Assembly: GCA_964540755.1 (NCBI GenBank)
Contig: CAZIOB010000040.1
Span: 1-18,885, forward strand
Direction: 5' to 3'
Length of the DNA stretch: 18,885 nucleotides
DNA from: JAAYJR01 sp964540755
GTDB lineage: Bacteria; Bacteroidota; Bacteroidia; Bacteroidales; Prolixibacteraceae
Shown: one piece after another, positions 1 through 6,901 of the stretch
How positions within the stretch are numbered: the first letter of the stretch is position 1
Layout: each line of letters starts with the position of its first letter
Translations under genes and position numbers: made by a program
Notes under the pieces: model-generated
The model's input: only the letters and a program-made list of their open reading frames with translations
What the model was told of the DNA's origin: nothing
Database searches by the model: none

Positions 1-13
1 AAAATAAATTGAA

Positions 14-469
14 ATGGGACCTATTATTTTAGCTTACATTGGAATTGGATTGATGGTCGGCCTTGCCGGCATTGGCAGTGTATATGGCACAACTATTTCC
101 GGGAATGCAGCCGTTGGGGCCATGAAAAAGAATAGTGAGGCATTTGGTAGCTATATCATGCTTTCAGCACTTCCCGGCAGTCAGGGGCTTTATGGTTTTG
201 CAGGTTACTTTCTGCTGAACAGTTTCGGACTTCTGGTTGATGGAATCGGCTGGTGGGTAGCTGCAGCTGTTTTTGCTTCAGGACTTACCCTTGGGTTTGT
301 CGGACTTCTGTCAGCTATTCGTCAGGGACAGATATGTGCAAATGGTATTGCTGCCATTGGATCAGGACATGATGTTGCAGGAAAAACTCTTATACTTGCA
401 GTTTTCCCGGAACTTTATGCAATTATTGCACTGGCTGCTACTTTCCTTATCGGGACTGCAGTATCATAA
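14..469 (+). CDS. atpK: V/A-type ATPase subunit K (membrane rotor proteolipid)
   Basis: This 151-residue, almost wholly hydrophobic protein is the proteolipid that forms the rotating ion-carrying ring of a V/A-type ATPase in the inner membrane. It is a duplicated hairpin of four membrane helices (about 5-27, 46-72, 80-103 and 123-148). The second hairpin keeps the ion-binding carboxylate E133 in a FPELYAII context. The first hairpin has Q57 in the matching place (ALPGSQGLYGF). L53, S56, Q57, Q104 and E133 line up with the known sodium ligands L61, T64, Q65, Q110 and E139 of Enterococcus hirae NtpK, so a sodium-translocating ring is plausible but inferred. In-frame and out-of-frame stops sit just before the ATG, so the preceding gene (probably subunit I) ends at or before the window edge. 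A strong hairpin terminator follows, so this is the last gene of its operon. Confidence 0.95.
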   Translation: MGPIILAYIGIGLMVGLAGIGSVYGTTISGNAAVGAMKKNSEAFGSYIMLSALPGSQGLYGFAGYFLLNSFGLLVDGIGWWVAAAVFASGLTLGFVGLLSAIRQGQICANGIAAIGSGHDVAGKTLILAVFPELYAIIALAATFLIGTAVS

Positions 470-509
470 AGTGAATAATTAAAATTTATTGCAGCTTATT
501 ATTGATAGT

Positions 510-550
510 TATATCCATTGTCTCAATGGGGCAATGGATATATTTTTTTA
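510..550 (+). terminator. Rho-independent terminator of the V/A-ATPase operon
   Basis: A perfect 11-bp stem (510-520 pairing with 532-542, core ATATCCATTG / CAATGGATAT) encloses an 11-nt loop and is followed directly by seven T residues (543-549). It lies 41 nt after the stop of the subunit K gene. The opposite strand has no T-run after the stem, so it should act only on plus-strand transcripts. Confidence 0.85.
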
Positions 551-671
551 ATGCCAACCATCAGGCCTGTGATAAATCAATGTTTTATAGCGGGTCTCTT
601 TAATGGCTTCTGCTGTAGGTAAGTATGATTAATCCTGCTGATAATCAAGGACAAAAGATATTTCTATTTTA

Positions 672-1493
672 TTACCTGCTCCAGGGCAAATGGCTGTCAC
701 CCCCTGACCGGCTTTTCCCGCCAAGTGGAACACTGACGCCGATCATTAGCCTTGGCACAATTGAGCTGGCATGATTTCTTTCCCCGTCAGTATAATTATG
801 TACGGCATCAAGACAATCATAGTTTACGACATCAGTATTGATTGAAAATATAAGATTCATATTTTGAGGCATCTCAATTCTTGTACCTATGCCCAAAGAA
901 ATTTGAGCCACATTTCCGGGAGCGGTTCTTGGTTTTTCCCCGGTTCCTTTACCAAAGATTACAGAATCATTTTCTCCGTCAGGTGGATTTTTATAAGCAA
1001 GCTGGGTAAAAAAATAGTTAACCCCTCCGCCTAATTCTGCGTATGGATCAAATCGGATAGTATTTCTTGTCTTTTCAAATTTCCTGAAATGGTATCGCAT
1101 AAATCCTGATAATGCAGTGCTTGTAGCAGAATATGCAACAGGTGCCTGGTACAGGCTGATAAACGAAGGATGTAATCCATTTGCGCTGAAATCGGGAAGA
1201 TCGGCTTCACCGGAAAGGCTGGCTACACTAAAAAGTATCCCGGGCTCCCATGATTTGCCGATTGTCCTGCTGATACTTAAATCAAGTGCCAATCCTGCCT
1301 TATGAGAGAACTCATTATTCAGAAAAGTAAAATCCCTGGATACCTCTTTGAGAAGCCATGCAGTACCGGTTCTACCCGAGACTATCCACTGATGGCCACC
1401 CATTCCTCCGGGTGGATTTGCACTTGAAAATCCCATATTCATAAATAAAAGGATGAAAAGAGAGATTACAACTGGTTTTGTTTTACTAATCAT
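672..1493 (-). CDS. Putative outer-membrane beta-barrel protein, unknown function
   Basis: The product has 273 residues and begins with a clear Sec signal peptide (basic MISKTK, hydrophobic 8-22, likely cleavage near residue 25 after FSSA). The mature part has alternating hydrophobic/polar stretches of strand length separated by glycine- and asparagine-rich turns, for example around FDPYAELGGGVNYFF and VAQISLGIGTRIEM. This suits a small outer-membrane barrel of the OmpA/OprF-like or outer-membrane beta-barrel superfamily. I do not recognise a specific family and assign no function. The C-terminus does not end in the aromatic residue typical of proteobacterial barrels; it ends in a polar, basic tail after a last predicted strand (LMIGVSVPLGG). 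The gene stands alone, opposite in direction to both neighbours, with a 310-bp divergent spacer upstream. Confidence 0.6.
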   Translation of the reverse strand: MISKTKPVVISLFILLFMNMGFSSANPPGGMGGHQWIVSGRTGTAWLLKEVSRDFTFLNNEFSHKAGLALDLSISRTIGKSWEPGILFSVASLSGEADLPDFSANGLHPSFISLYQAPVAYSATSTALSGFMRYHFRKFEKTRNTIRFDPYAELGGGVNYFFTQLAYKNPPDGENDSVIFGKGTGEKPRTAPGNVAQISLGIGTRIEMPQNMNLIFSINTDVVNYDCLDAVHNYTDGERNHASSIVPRLMIGVSVPLGGKSRSGGDSHLPWSR

Positions 1494-1803
1494 TTTTTTT
1501 ACAATATTATGTTCTTAATTCGGTAATATATTTTGGTCTGCCGGCCTTAAGTTAAATTTTTAACAAATAAATAATTTTTTTGATTCATTCAGGCCATTCT
1601 TTTTGCTTTAAATTTTATAAGAGTATCAATATACTACTTTCTCGTTAAAATCAAGATATTTGCGGTAATCAAAGTAGAAAATATTTTATGCATATGAATT
1701 ATTCTGATTCATTTAATAACATTTAGTGAACTGAATTTTACTCAAAGTTGATTCCTTATTTTTATCTTTATTTATTACTTTTATAACCTTTTAAAATAAT
1801 ACT
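1494..1803. other. Divergent AT-rich intergenic region
   Basis: This 310-bp spacer separates the start of the minus-strand barrel gene from the start of the plus-strand export gene, so it should contain both promoters. It is strongly AT-rich. I looked for the Bacteroidota TTG-N19-TAnnTTTG pattern on both strands and found only partial matches (for example GATATTTG near 1655), none with a correctly spaced -33 element. I see no small gene, RNA or long repeat in it. Confidence 0.5.
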
Positions 1804-2601
1804 ATGTTTCCTGTTAAATTCGAATTTAAGAACGTTATTGTATTTCTGGTTATTGCATTATCAGGTTTTTCATGCAGTACCCCTCTGAATGAACTAATAT
1901 ACCTGAATAATATTGAGCCGGGTGTAACCTATCCCAATGGCCCGGCTCCTGAAGAATATCGCATAAGGCCCAATGATCAGCTGTTTATTCAGGTTATCAG
2001 CGATGATCCATTGAATGCAGCATTTCTTAATCTGACTAATACGCAGGGGAATATAGGATCTTACGGAAGCTCGGCTAACGGCCTTGAGCTCGTTACTTAT
2101 CTTGTTGATGAGGATGGAAAATTTTCTTATCCCCAGCTGGGAGAAATTGAAGTTGAAGGAAAAACTGTCAAGGAGGTGCAGGATATCATTCAAAAAGGTG
2201 TTGACAATTTTCTGGAGAGCGCATCCGTATTTGTAAAATTGGTTAATCGTAATGTAACCATCCTGGGTGAAGTGAAACAACCGGGACAAAAACTTATGGT
2301 AAAAAATCAGCTTACAATATTTGAAGCTCTTGGAGCCGCAGGCGATATCACCGATTACGGCAACCGGCAAAATGTTAAACTCATAAGAGAGTTTCCCGAT
2401 GGTAAACATATTGTCAGTCTGGACCTTACTGATCCGCAAGTGATCTTTTCTCCTTATTATTATGTGCTACCACATGATATTGTATATGTAGAACATAGCA
2501 CAAAAGTTTACGGGGCTAAAAATTTATCATACTCAGCGCCATTGAGTATTACTGCCTCGATTGTTTCTATCGGATTGCTTATTTTAAATTTGTTCAGATG
2601 A
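1804..2601 (+). CDS. Polysaccharide export outer-membrane lipoprotein (Wza/OPX-like)
   Basis: The 265-residue protein is an OPX-family export lipoprotein, expected to form or gate the periplasm-to-outside channel for an exopolysaccharide or capsule. A hydrophobic N-terminus (about 10-22) ends in GFSC with C24 as the likely lipidated residue; the -3 position is Gly, so the lipobox is loose. Residues 51-147 are the Poly_export domain (YRIRPNDQLFIQV, then DEDGKFSYPQLGEIEVEGKT). Residues about 150-232 are one SLBB domain (VTILGEVKQPGQ, LTIFEALGAAGDI, LPHDIVYVE). A hydrophobic segment at 244-264 closes the protein. It is much shorter than E. coli Wza (379 residues), with one SLBB repeat, as in the short OPX proteins usual in Bacteroidota. 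Its stop overlaps the next start by 4 bp (ATGA), so it is translationally coupled to the tyrosine kinase that normally partners it. Confidence 0.92.
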   Translation: MFPVKFEFKNVIVFLVIALSGFSCSTPLNELIYLNNIEPGVTYPNGPAPEEYRIRPNDQLFIQVISDDPLNAAFLNLTNTQGNIGSYGSSANGLELVTYLVDEDGKFSYPQLGEIEVEGKTVKEVQDIIQKGVDNFLESASVFVKLVNRNVTILGEVKQPGQKLMVKNQLTIFEALGAAGDITDYGNRQNVKLIREFPDGKHIVSLDLTDPQVIFSPYYYVLPHDIVYVEHSTKVYGAKNLSYSAPLSITASIVSIGLLILNLFR

Positions 2602-5102
2602 TGAACCAGACAGAATATACTCGCGGAAATAATGGCTTAAACAGGCTTCAGGATGAGGATACCATTGACCTGAAAAAAATAATTTTCAAATTTTTGTATA
2701 ACTGGTATTGGTTTGTCCTGGCATTACTAATCACTATTGGTACAGCATTTATATATAACAGATATGTAACTCCGGTTTACGAGATAAGCGCCTCCCTGCT
2801 TGTGGAAGAGGGCAAGGCCAGTTCACCGTTAGCTGCCCCGGGTGGGAGTGAGCAGACAAGTATCTTTCAGGGATTAGGACTGATGAACAGTATGAGGAAT
2901 ATTTACAACCAGATGGTTATCCTTAACTCAACGCCCATAGTTTCAAAAACCCTGGATGAACTGGATTTTGAGGTAAGTTATTATGCACTTGGACGGGTTG
3001 CGGTTTCTGAAAGATATATGCAAGTCCCGTTTACGGTTGTCTGGGATAAAAATCATCCTCAGATTATCGAAACGGATTATTTCCTTCAGATACTGCCCAA
3101 TGGCAGGCTCATAATAGAAATTGCTGATGAAGAAGATGTTAAAGTATATGATTATCAACAGGATGATATTATTAAAACAATACCTGAACTGTCGTTTAGC
3201 AAAGAGACAGATCCGGGTACGCGCATCGTTTCCGATGATTTTTCTTTTATGATCCTGCTGAATAAAAATTTTGATCAGGATGCTCTTAATAGATTTAAAT
3301 TCAGATTTCATACAAAATCTTCATTAATAAAGAAGTATCGTGAAAAATTAGAAGTTAGTCTTACCGATAATGAGACTTCAATTTTAAATATTACTTTGCG
3401 TGATTATAATGTCCTGAAAGGAGTTGATTTTCTTAATAAGCTTACGGAAATTTATCAACTGGATAACCTGGGCAAAAAAAATGAAAATGCAAACCGCACC
3501 ATACATTTCATAAATTCCCAGTTACAAACTACTGCTGATTCATTGAATGTCTCGGAAAACCGGATGCAAAATTTTCAAAGCGAGAACCAGGTATTGGATA
3601 TATCAATGCAATCACAGCAATTGCTGGAACAAATGTCTGAACTCGATAAACAACTTGTCCAGCTGGAAACTCAAAATAATTATTATCATTATTTAAAAGA
3701 TTATATTGAAAATAACAGGGAATTGGGAACGGTGATTGCTCCTTCGGCAATGGGAATAGAGGATCCTTTGCTTAATAGCCTTATTTTACAATTAAATGAG
3801 CTGGTTACCAAAAAGTCGAGTCAGACTTCCATAAGGCAGAATTCAAGACATCCTATGATTTTGGGATTAAACGCCCAGATTGAAAGTGTTAAAAGTTCAT
3901 TGCTGGAAAATACATATAATATAATTTCACAATCGGACATGGCCCTAAAAGATGTCAATGAACGCATCAAAAGATTTGAATCCCAAATCAGGCGCCTGCC
4001 CGCCACTGAAAGAAATTACGTGAATATAGAGAGAAAGTATAATTTGAATAATGAAACATATACATTCTTATTACAAAAACTTTCAGAAGCACAGATTGCA
4101 AAGGCTTCCAATATACCTGACAGCCAGCTTATCGAAGAACCCCAAATGGTTGGAGAAGGGCCGGTTGAGCCCAAAAGGCTTATGATATATGCGATAGCTT
4201 TGCTGTTGGGGTTAGCTTTACCCGCGGGTTGTATTATGCTGGGTGACTTTTTTAATACTAAAGTGGTATCACAGGAGGATATTGAAGCTGTCACAAATTA
4301 TCCGGTAATAGGGCATGTTTTTTACGCTGAAAATGAACGTTCAACCTGCACCCTTATGCTTGACAAACCTAATTCTCCCGTCATAGAACCTTTCCGGGCA
4401 ATAAGGACAAAACTGGCTCTGATGACTAAGGGGAAAGATCATCCTCTAATCTCTGTTACATCTGCATTTCCCAAAGAGGGTAAATCCTATAACGCTATAA
4501 ACATTGCCTCTTCTTTTGCCCTTATACGAAAAAGAACTGTTCTTATTGATCTTGATCTGCGTAATTCCAAAATGAAGGAGGAGTTCGGTATAAAATCGGA
4601 TATGGGTGTGGTCAATTATATAATAGGTAAAGCCGGAATTGAAGATATTACATTCAATACTAAACACAAGCTGCTGGATATAATCCCTGCAGGGCCTATC
4701 CCTCCTAATCCCTCAGAAATGCTGACAGATGATAAGATGCTGGAGTTACTGGAAATATTGAAAAAAAATTATGATGTCGTAATTATAGATTCTGCGCCGG
4801 TTGGCTATGTCGCTGACCTTTTCCACCTCTATGAACTGATAGATGCCAATCTTTTTATTGTAAGACATAAATTTACACATAAGATAGCGTTAAAAAATGC
4901 TCTTGATGAGGTTGGAAAACATCAGTTGAAAGGGATAGGGATTATTGTAAACTATATTAAAACAGGAAAAAATACTTATTTCGGCGGCAGATACGGCTAT
5001 GGTTATGGCTATGGTTATGGCTACGGATACGGTTATGGCTATGGTAATGATAAAGATCAAAAGAAAAGCAAGCGTAAAAAATTATCTTATAAAGATATTT
5101 GA
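2598..5102 (+). CDS. Wzc-like chain-length determinant and BY-type tyrosine autokinase
   Basis: This 834-residue inner-membrane protein fuses a Wzz-type polysaccharide co-polymerase to a bacterial tyrosine kinase and should control polymer length and export with the overlapping OPX protein. The Wzz domain starts near residue 25, with helix 1 at 36-57. A long coiled-coil-rich periplasmic part covers about 300-480, followed by a GNVR-type segment (466-515) and helix 2 at 528-549 after a PVEPKR motif. The cytoplasmic kinase has the EX2RX2R activation motif (E597, R600, R603), Walker A PKEGKS (625-630, K629), Walker A' VLIDLDLR (648-655) and Walker B DVVIID (726-731). The C-terminal tyrosine cluster is extreme: Y794 plus nine alternating YG units (799-816), then a basic tail. 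ATG codons at 2598 and 2601 are both possible starts; the first gives the ATGA overlap. No glycosyltransferase, flippase or polymerase gene lies nearby. Confidence 0.95.
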   Translation: MMNQTEYTRGNNGLNRLQDEDTIDLKKIIFKFLYNWYWFVLALLITIGTAFIYNRYVTPVYEISASLLVEEGKASSPLAAPGGSEQTSIFQGLGLMNSMRNIYNQMVILNSTPIVSKTLDELDFEVSYYALGRVAVSERYMQVPFTVVWDKNHPQIIETDYFLQILPNGRLIIEIADEEDVKVYDYQQDDIIKTIPELSFSKETDPGTRIVSDDFSFMILLNKNFDQDALNRFKFRFHTKSSLIKKYREKLEVSLTDNETSILNITLRDYNVLKGVDFLNKLTEIYQLDNLGKKNENANRTIHFINSQLQTTADSLNVSENRMQNFQSENQVLDISMQSQQLLEQMSELDKQLVQLETQNNYYHYLKDYIENNRELGTVIAPSAMGIEDPLLNSLILQLNELVTKKSSQTSIRQNSRHPMILGLNAQIESVKSSLLENTYNIISQSDMALKDVNERIKRFESQIRRLPATERNYVNIERKYNLNNETYTFLLQKLSEAQIAKASNIPDSQLIEEPQMVGEGPVEPKRLMIYAIALLLGLALPAGCIMLGDFFNTKVVSQEDIEAVTNYPVIGHVFYAENERSTCTLMLDKPNSPVIEPFRAIRTKLALMTKGKDHPLISVTSAFPKEGKSYNAINIASSFALIRKRTVLIDLDLRNSKMKEEFGIKSDMGVVNYIIGKAGIEDITFNTKHKLLDIIPAGPIPPNPSEMLTDDKMLELLEILKKNYDVVIIDSAPVGYVADLFHLYELIDANLFIVRHKFTHKIALKNALDEVGKHQLKGIGIIVNYIKTGKNTYFGGRYGYGYGYGYGYGYGYGYGNDKDQKKSKRKKLSYKDI
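4992..5045 (+). repeat. In-frame hexamer tandem repeat encoding (Tyr-Gly)x9
   Basis: Nine consecutive copies of the six-base unit TAYGGN fill this 54-bp stretch, partly organised as a 12-base unit TATGGTTATGGC. They encode the alternating Tyr-Gly tail of the tyrosine kinase. Unit length is a multiple of three, so gain or loss of copies would change the number of phosphorylatable tyrosines without shifting frame. Confidence 0.9.
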
Positions 5103-5104
5103 TC

Positions 5105-5157
5105 TTTGAGAAGATGAATATGCAATAGAGTGGCGTCTGTTAACCTTCTCAAATTTT
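5105..5157 (+). terminator. Possible weak terminator after the export/kinase pair
   Basis: A perfect 9-bp inverted repeat (TTTGAGAAG at 5105-5113, CTTCTCAAA at 5145-5153) begins two bases after the kinase stop codon and is followed by four T residues. The loop is long (31 nt) and the T-run short, so termination would be partial at best. It may instead be a processing or mRNA-stability element between the kinase gene and the esterase gene. Confidence 0.35.
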
Positions 5158-5193
5158 ATGCTATTTACATATGGACTATAAAATTGCAAATTT

Positions 5194-6480
5194 ATGAAGA
5201 GGTTAATTTTTTTTCTGATTTTTGTTTTAAGCGTTCAGTTATCTTTCGGACAGTTGAATTCTGATTTTAAACCCAATTATGATGAAAGCAGGGTTCCTGA
5301 GTTCATTGTTCCTGATCCTTTAGTTACATTTAAAGGCCGGAAAATAAAAAATGCTAAAAAATGGATGAAAAAAAGGCGTCCTGAATTGCTCGATTTTTTT
5401 TCAGATCATATTTATGGGAACATTCCTGGTGAACTGGATATATCATCATGGAATATTGTTGAGCAAAGTGACAATGCACTGAACGGGAAAGCACACCGAA
5501 AGCAGGTGGATGTTATTTTTAATAAGGATGGCCGAACTCTTATTTTTAATATTTTGATGTACTTACCAAAAAATATTGAAAAAGCGCCTCTCTTTCTGGG
5601 TTATAATTTTTATGGGAACCATACTATTTGCGATGATGTTAACATTATTATCTCCGAAGCATGGGCCAGGGATAATCCCTCTTTCGGAATAATTAACAAT
5701 CAGCTTACTGAACAATCCCGCGGAGTACGTAATAACCGTTGGTCGGTTGAGATGATTGTGGATGCGGGTTACGGGCTGGCAACTATTTATTATGGTGAAA
5801 TTGATCCGGATAAAAATGATTTTAATGACGGGATACATCCATTTTTTTATGCTGACGGCCAGTACCGGCCTAAGGCTAATGAGTGGGGTTCCATTTCAGC
5901 CTGGTCATGGGGGTTAAGCCGATCCATGGATTATCTTGAGCAGGATCAGGATGTGGATGCTTCAAAAGTTATTGTTTTTGGCCATTCCAGGCTTGGTAAA
6001 ACTTCATTATGGACAGGAGCCCGGGATGAGCGCTTTGCAGCTGTCATATCAAATAATTCCGGTTGTGGCGGCGCAGCGTTATCAAAAAGGAGATTCGGGG
6101 AAACTGTAGGCCGTATAAATGATTCTTTTCCTCACTGGTTTTGCCGTAACTTCCTGGAGTATAACATGAATGAGGAAGAGCTGCCGGCAGATCAGCATGA
6201 ACTGATAGCCCTTATTGCCCCGCGTCCTGTTTATGTGGCTTCAGCTGTTGAGGACCAGTGGGCTGATCCGCGGGGTGAATTTCTGTCGGCATACTACGCT
6301 ACTCCTGTTTATGAACTTTTCGGGAAAAAAGGAATACCGTCTGATAAAATGCCTGAACTCAATGAGCCAATTCAAAATACAGTGGCATACCATATCCGGT
6401 CAGGAGTCCATGATGTGACTGATTATGACTGGAAACAGTATATTAAATGGGCGAATAAACAGCTTTTTGGTTTAGAATAA
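5194..6480 (+). CDS. Secreted CE15-type glucuronoyl-esterase-like hydrolase
   Basis: The 428-residue product has a Sec signal peptide (1-19, cleavage at SFG-Q) and an alpha/beta-hydrolase fold of carbohydrate esterase family 15. Characterised members cleave the ester bond between lignin alcohols and (4-O-methyl)glucuronic acid on xylan. The nucleophile elbow is GHSRLGK (263-269, S265), followed by the family block ISNNSGCGGAAL and a GETV segment. H406 in SGVHDVTDYDW is the likely catalytic histidine. The canonical acid, a Glu 23 residues after the Ser in fungal enzymes, is Asn (N288) here. E353/D354 in the EDQWADPRGEF segment sits where many bacterial members place a non-canonical acid. Length is typical of bacterial CE15 proteins. 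It lies 91 bp after the kinase gene on the same strand, possibly with partial read-through. Xylan activity is not proven by family membership alone. Confidence 0.88.
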   Translation: MKRLIFFLIFVLSVQLSFGQLNSDFKPNYDESRVPEFIVPDPLVTFKGRKIKNAKKWMKKRRPELLDFFSDHIYGNIPGELDISSWNIVEQSDNALNGKAHRKQVDVIFNKDGRTLIFNILMYLPKNIEKAPLFLGYNFYGNHTICDDVNIIISEAWARDNPSFGIINNQLTEQSRGVRNNRWSVEMIVDAGYGLATIYYGEIDPDKNDFNDGIHPFFYADGQYRPKANEWGSISAWSWGLSRSMDYLEQDQDVDASKVIVFGHSRLGKTSLWTGARDERFAAVISNNSGCGGAALSKRRFGETVGRINDSFPHWFCRNFLEYNMNEEELPADQHELIALIAPRPVYVASAVEDQWADPRGEFLSAYYATPVYELFGKKGIPSDKMPELNEPIQNTVAYHIRSGVHDVTDYDWKQYIKWANKQLFGLE

Positions 6481-6490
6481 CGAAGCATAT

Positions 6491-6540
6491 AGTTTTAATC
6501 ATACTCTTGGGTGATCTTACAATCATGCTCGTTTCATTCA
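6491..6540. repeat. Dispersed intergenic repeat, copy 1
   Basis: This 50-bp stretch aligns without gaps to 12248-12297 with 43 of 50 bases identical; the longest identical block, TTACAATCATGCTCGTTTC, is 19 bases long. Both copies lie in intergenic DNA directly downstream or upstream of unrelated genes. I see no open reading frame or terminal repeats, so it is not an obvious insertion sequence. Confidence 0.7.
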
Positions 6541-6691
6541 TTTAAAAGTTATAATACTCACATGGAATAAGAGTAAACTGGCGATGATTATTACTATACA
6601 AAAATCGTTCCTGTGCCTGAATTTTTTCAAAGGGATCTATATATTTCGATACGCATCAGGATGTGTAGAATAAAATCCATGAGAACCTTTG

Positions 6692-6759
6692 ATATCCCTT
6701 CGCTCAGGATGACATTACCCGGGATCAGTTCGACTAAATGATTTTCATATCCCTTCGCT
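6692..6759. repeat. Direct repeat pair ATATCCCTTCGCT
   Basis: The 13-mer ATATCCCTTCGCT occurs at 6692-6704 and 6747-6759, 55 bp apart start to start. A shorter relative (GATATCCCTCCGG) occurs at 12303-12315, just after the second dispersed repeat. The flanking text (CGCTCAGGATGACA) resembles short GC-rich repeat debris I have seen in intergenic DNA of environmental bacteria; this is recollection, not a search. Confidence 0.6.
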
Positions 6760-6816
6760 TTCGTTTGGTAAACAGAATCATAGTCTCACTGATTAAAAAT
6801 CATTGGGAGAAGTCAG

Positions 6817-6846
6817 TTGGAAAAATATCTATTTATTATATTTTTG
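6817..6846 (+). promoter_or_regulatory. Predicted Bacteroidota-type promoter of the S9 peptidase gene
   Basis: TTG at 6817-6819, followed by G and 19 bases, precedes TATTTTTG at 6839-6846. This is a full match to the Bacteroidota -7 consensus TAnnTTTG with a suitable -33 element and spacing. Transcription would begin near 6853, giving a leader of about 50 nt before the ATG at 6902. It indicates the peptidase gene is transcribed separately from the esterase. Confidence 0.55.
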
Positions 6847-6901
6847 AGCTTCGGGAATGAGCATTAATCAGACATAATGATAATTGTAAATTTATATATT
6901 G

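Larger units (their letters stand above)
6481..6901. other. Repeat-rich intergenic spacer
   Basis: This 420-bp stretch holds no convincing gene. It contains one copy of a dispersed repeat (6491-6540), a 13-bp perfect direct repeat (6692-6704 and 6747-6759) inside a locally GC-richer block (about 6685-6765), a 7-bp inverted pair TACTCTT / AAGAGTA (6502-6508, 6569-6575), and the predicted promoter of the S9 peptidase gene (6817-6846). Confidence 0.6.

Noticed and set aside
1894..2439. A 181-codon open frame on the minus strand inside the Wza-like gene
   Set aside because: It lies fully antisense to a gene with strong family motifs, its translation has no recognisable domain or signal, and its composition reflects the opposite-strand codons.
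4992..5045. Short regular repeats considered as a CRISPR remnant
   Set aside because: The units are six bases, contiguous without spacers and in frame with a kinase tail; this is a coding tandem repeat.
6899..6901. TTG as the start codon of the S9 peptidase gene
   Set aside because: An ATG follows directly and leads straight into the signal peptide, so the TTG start is unnecessary.
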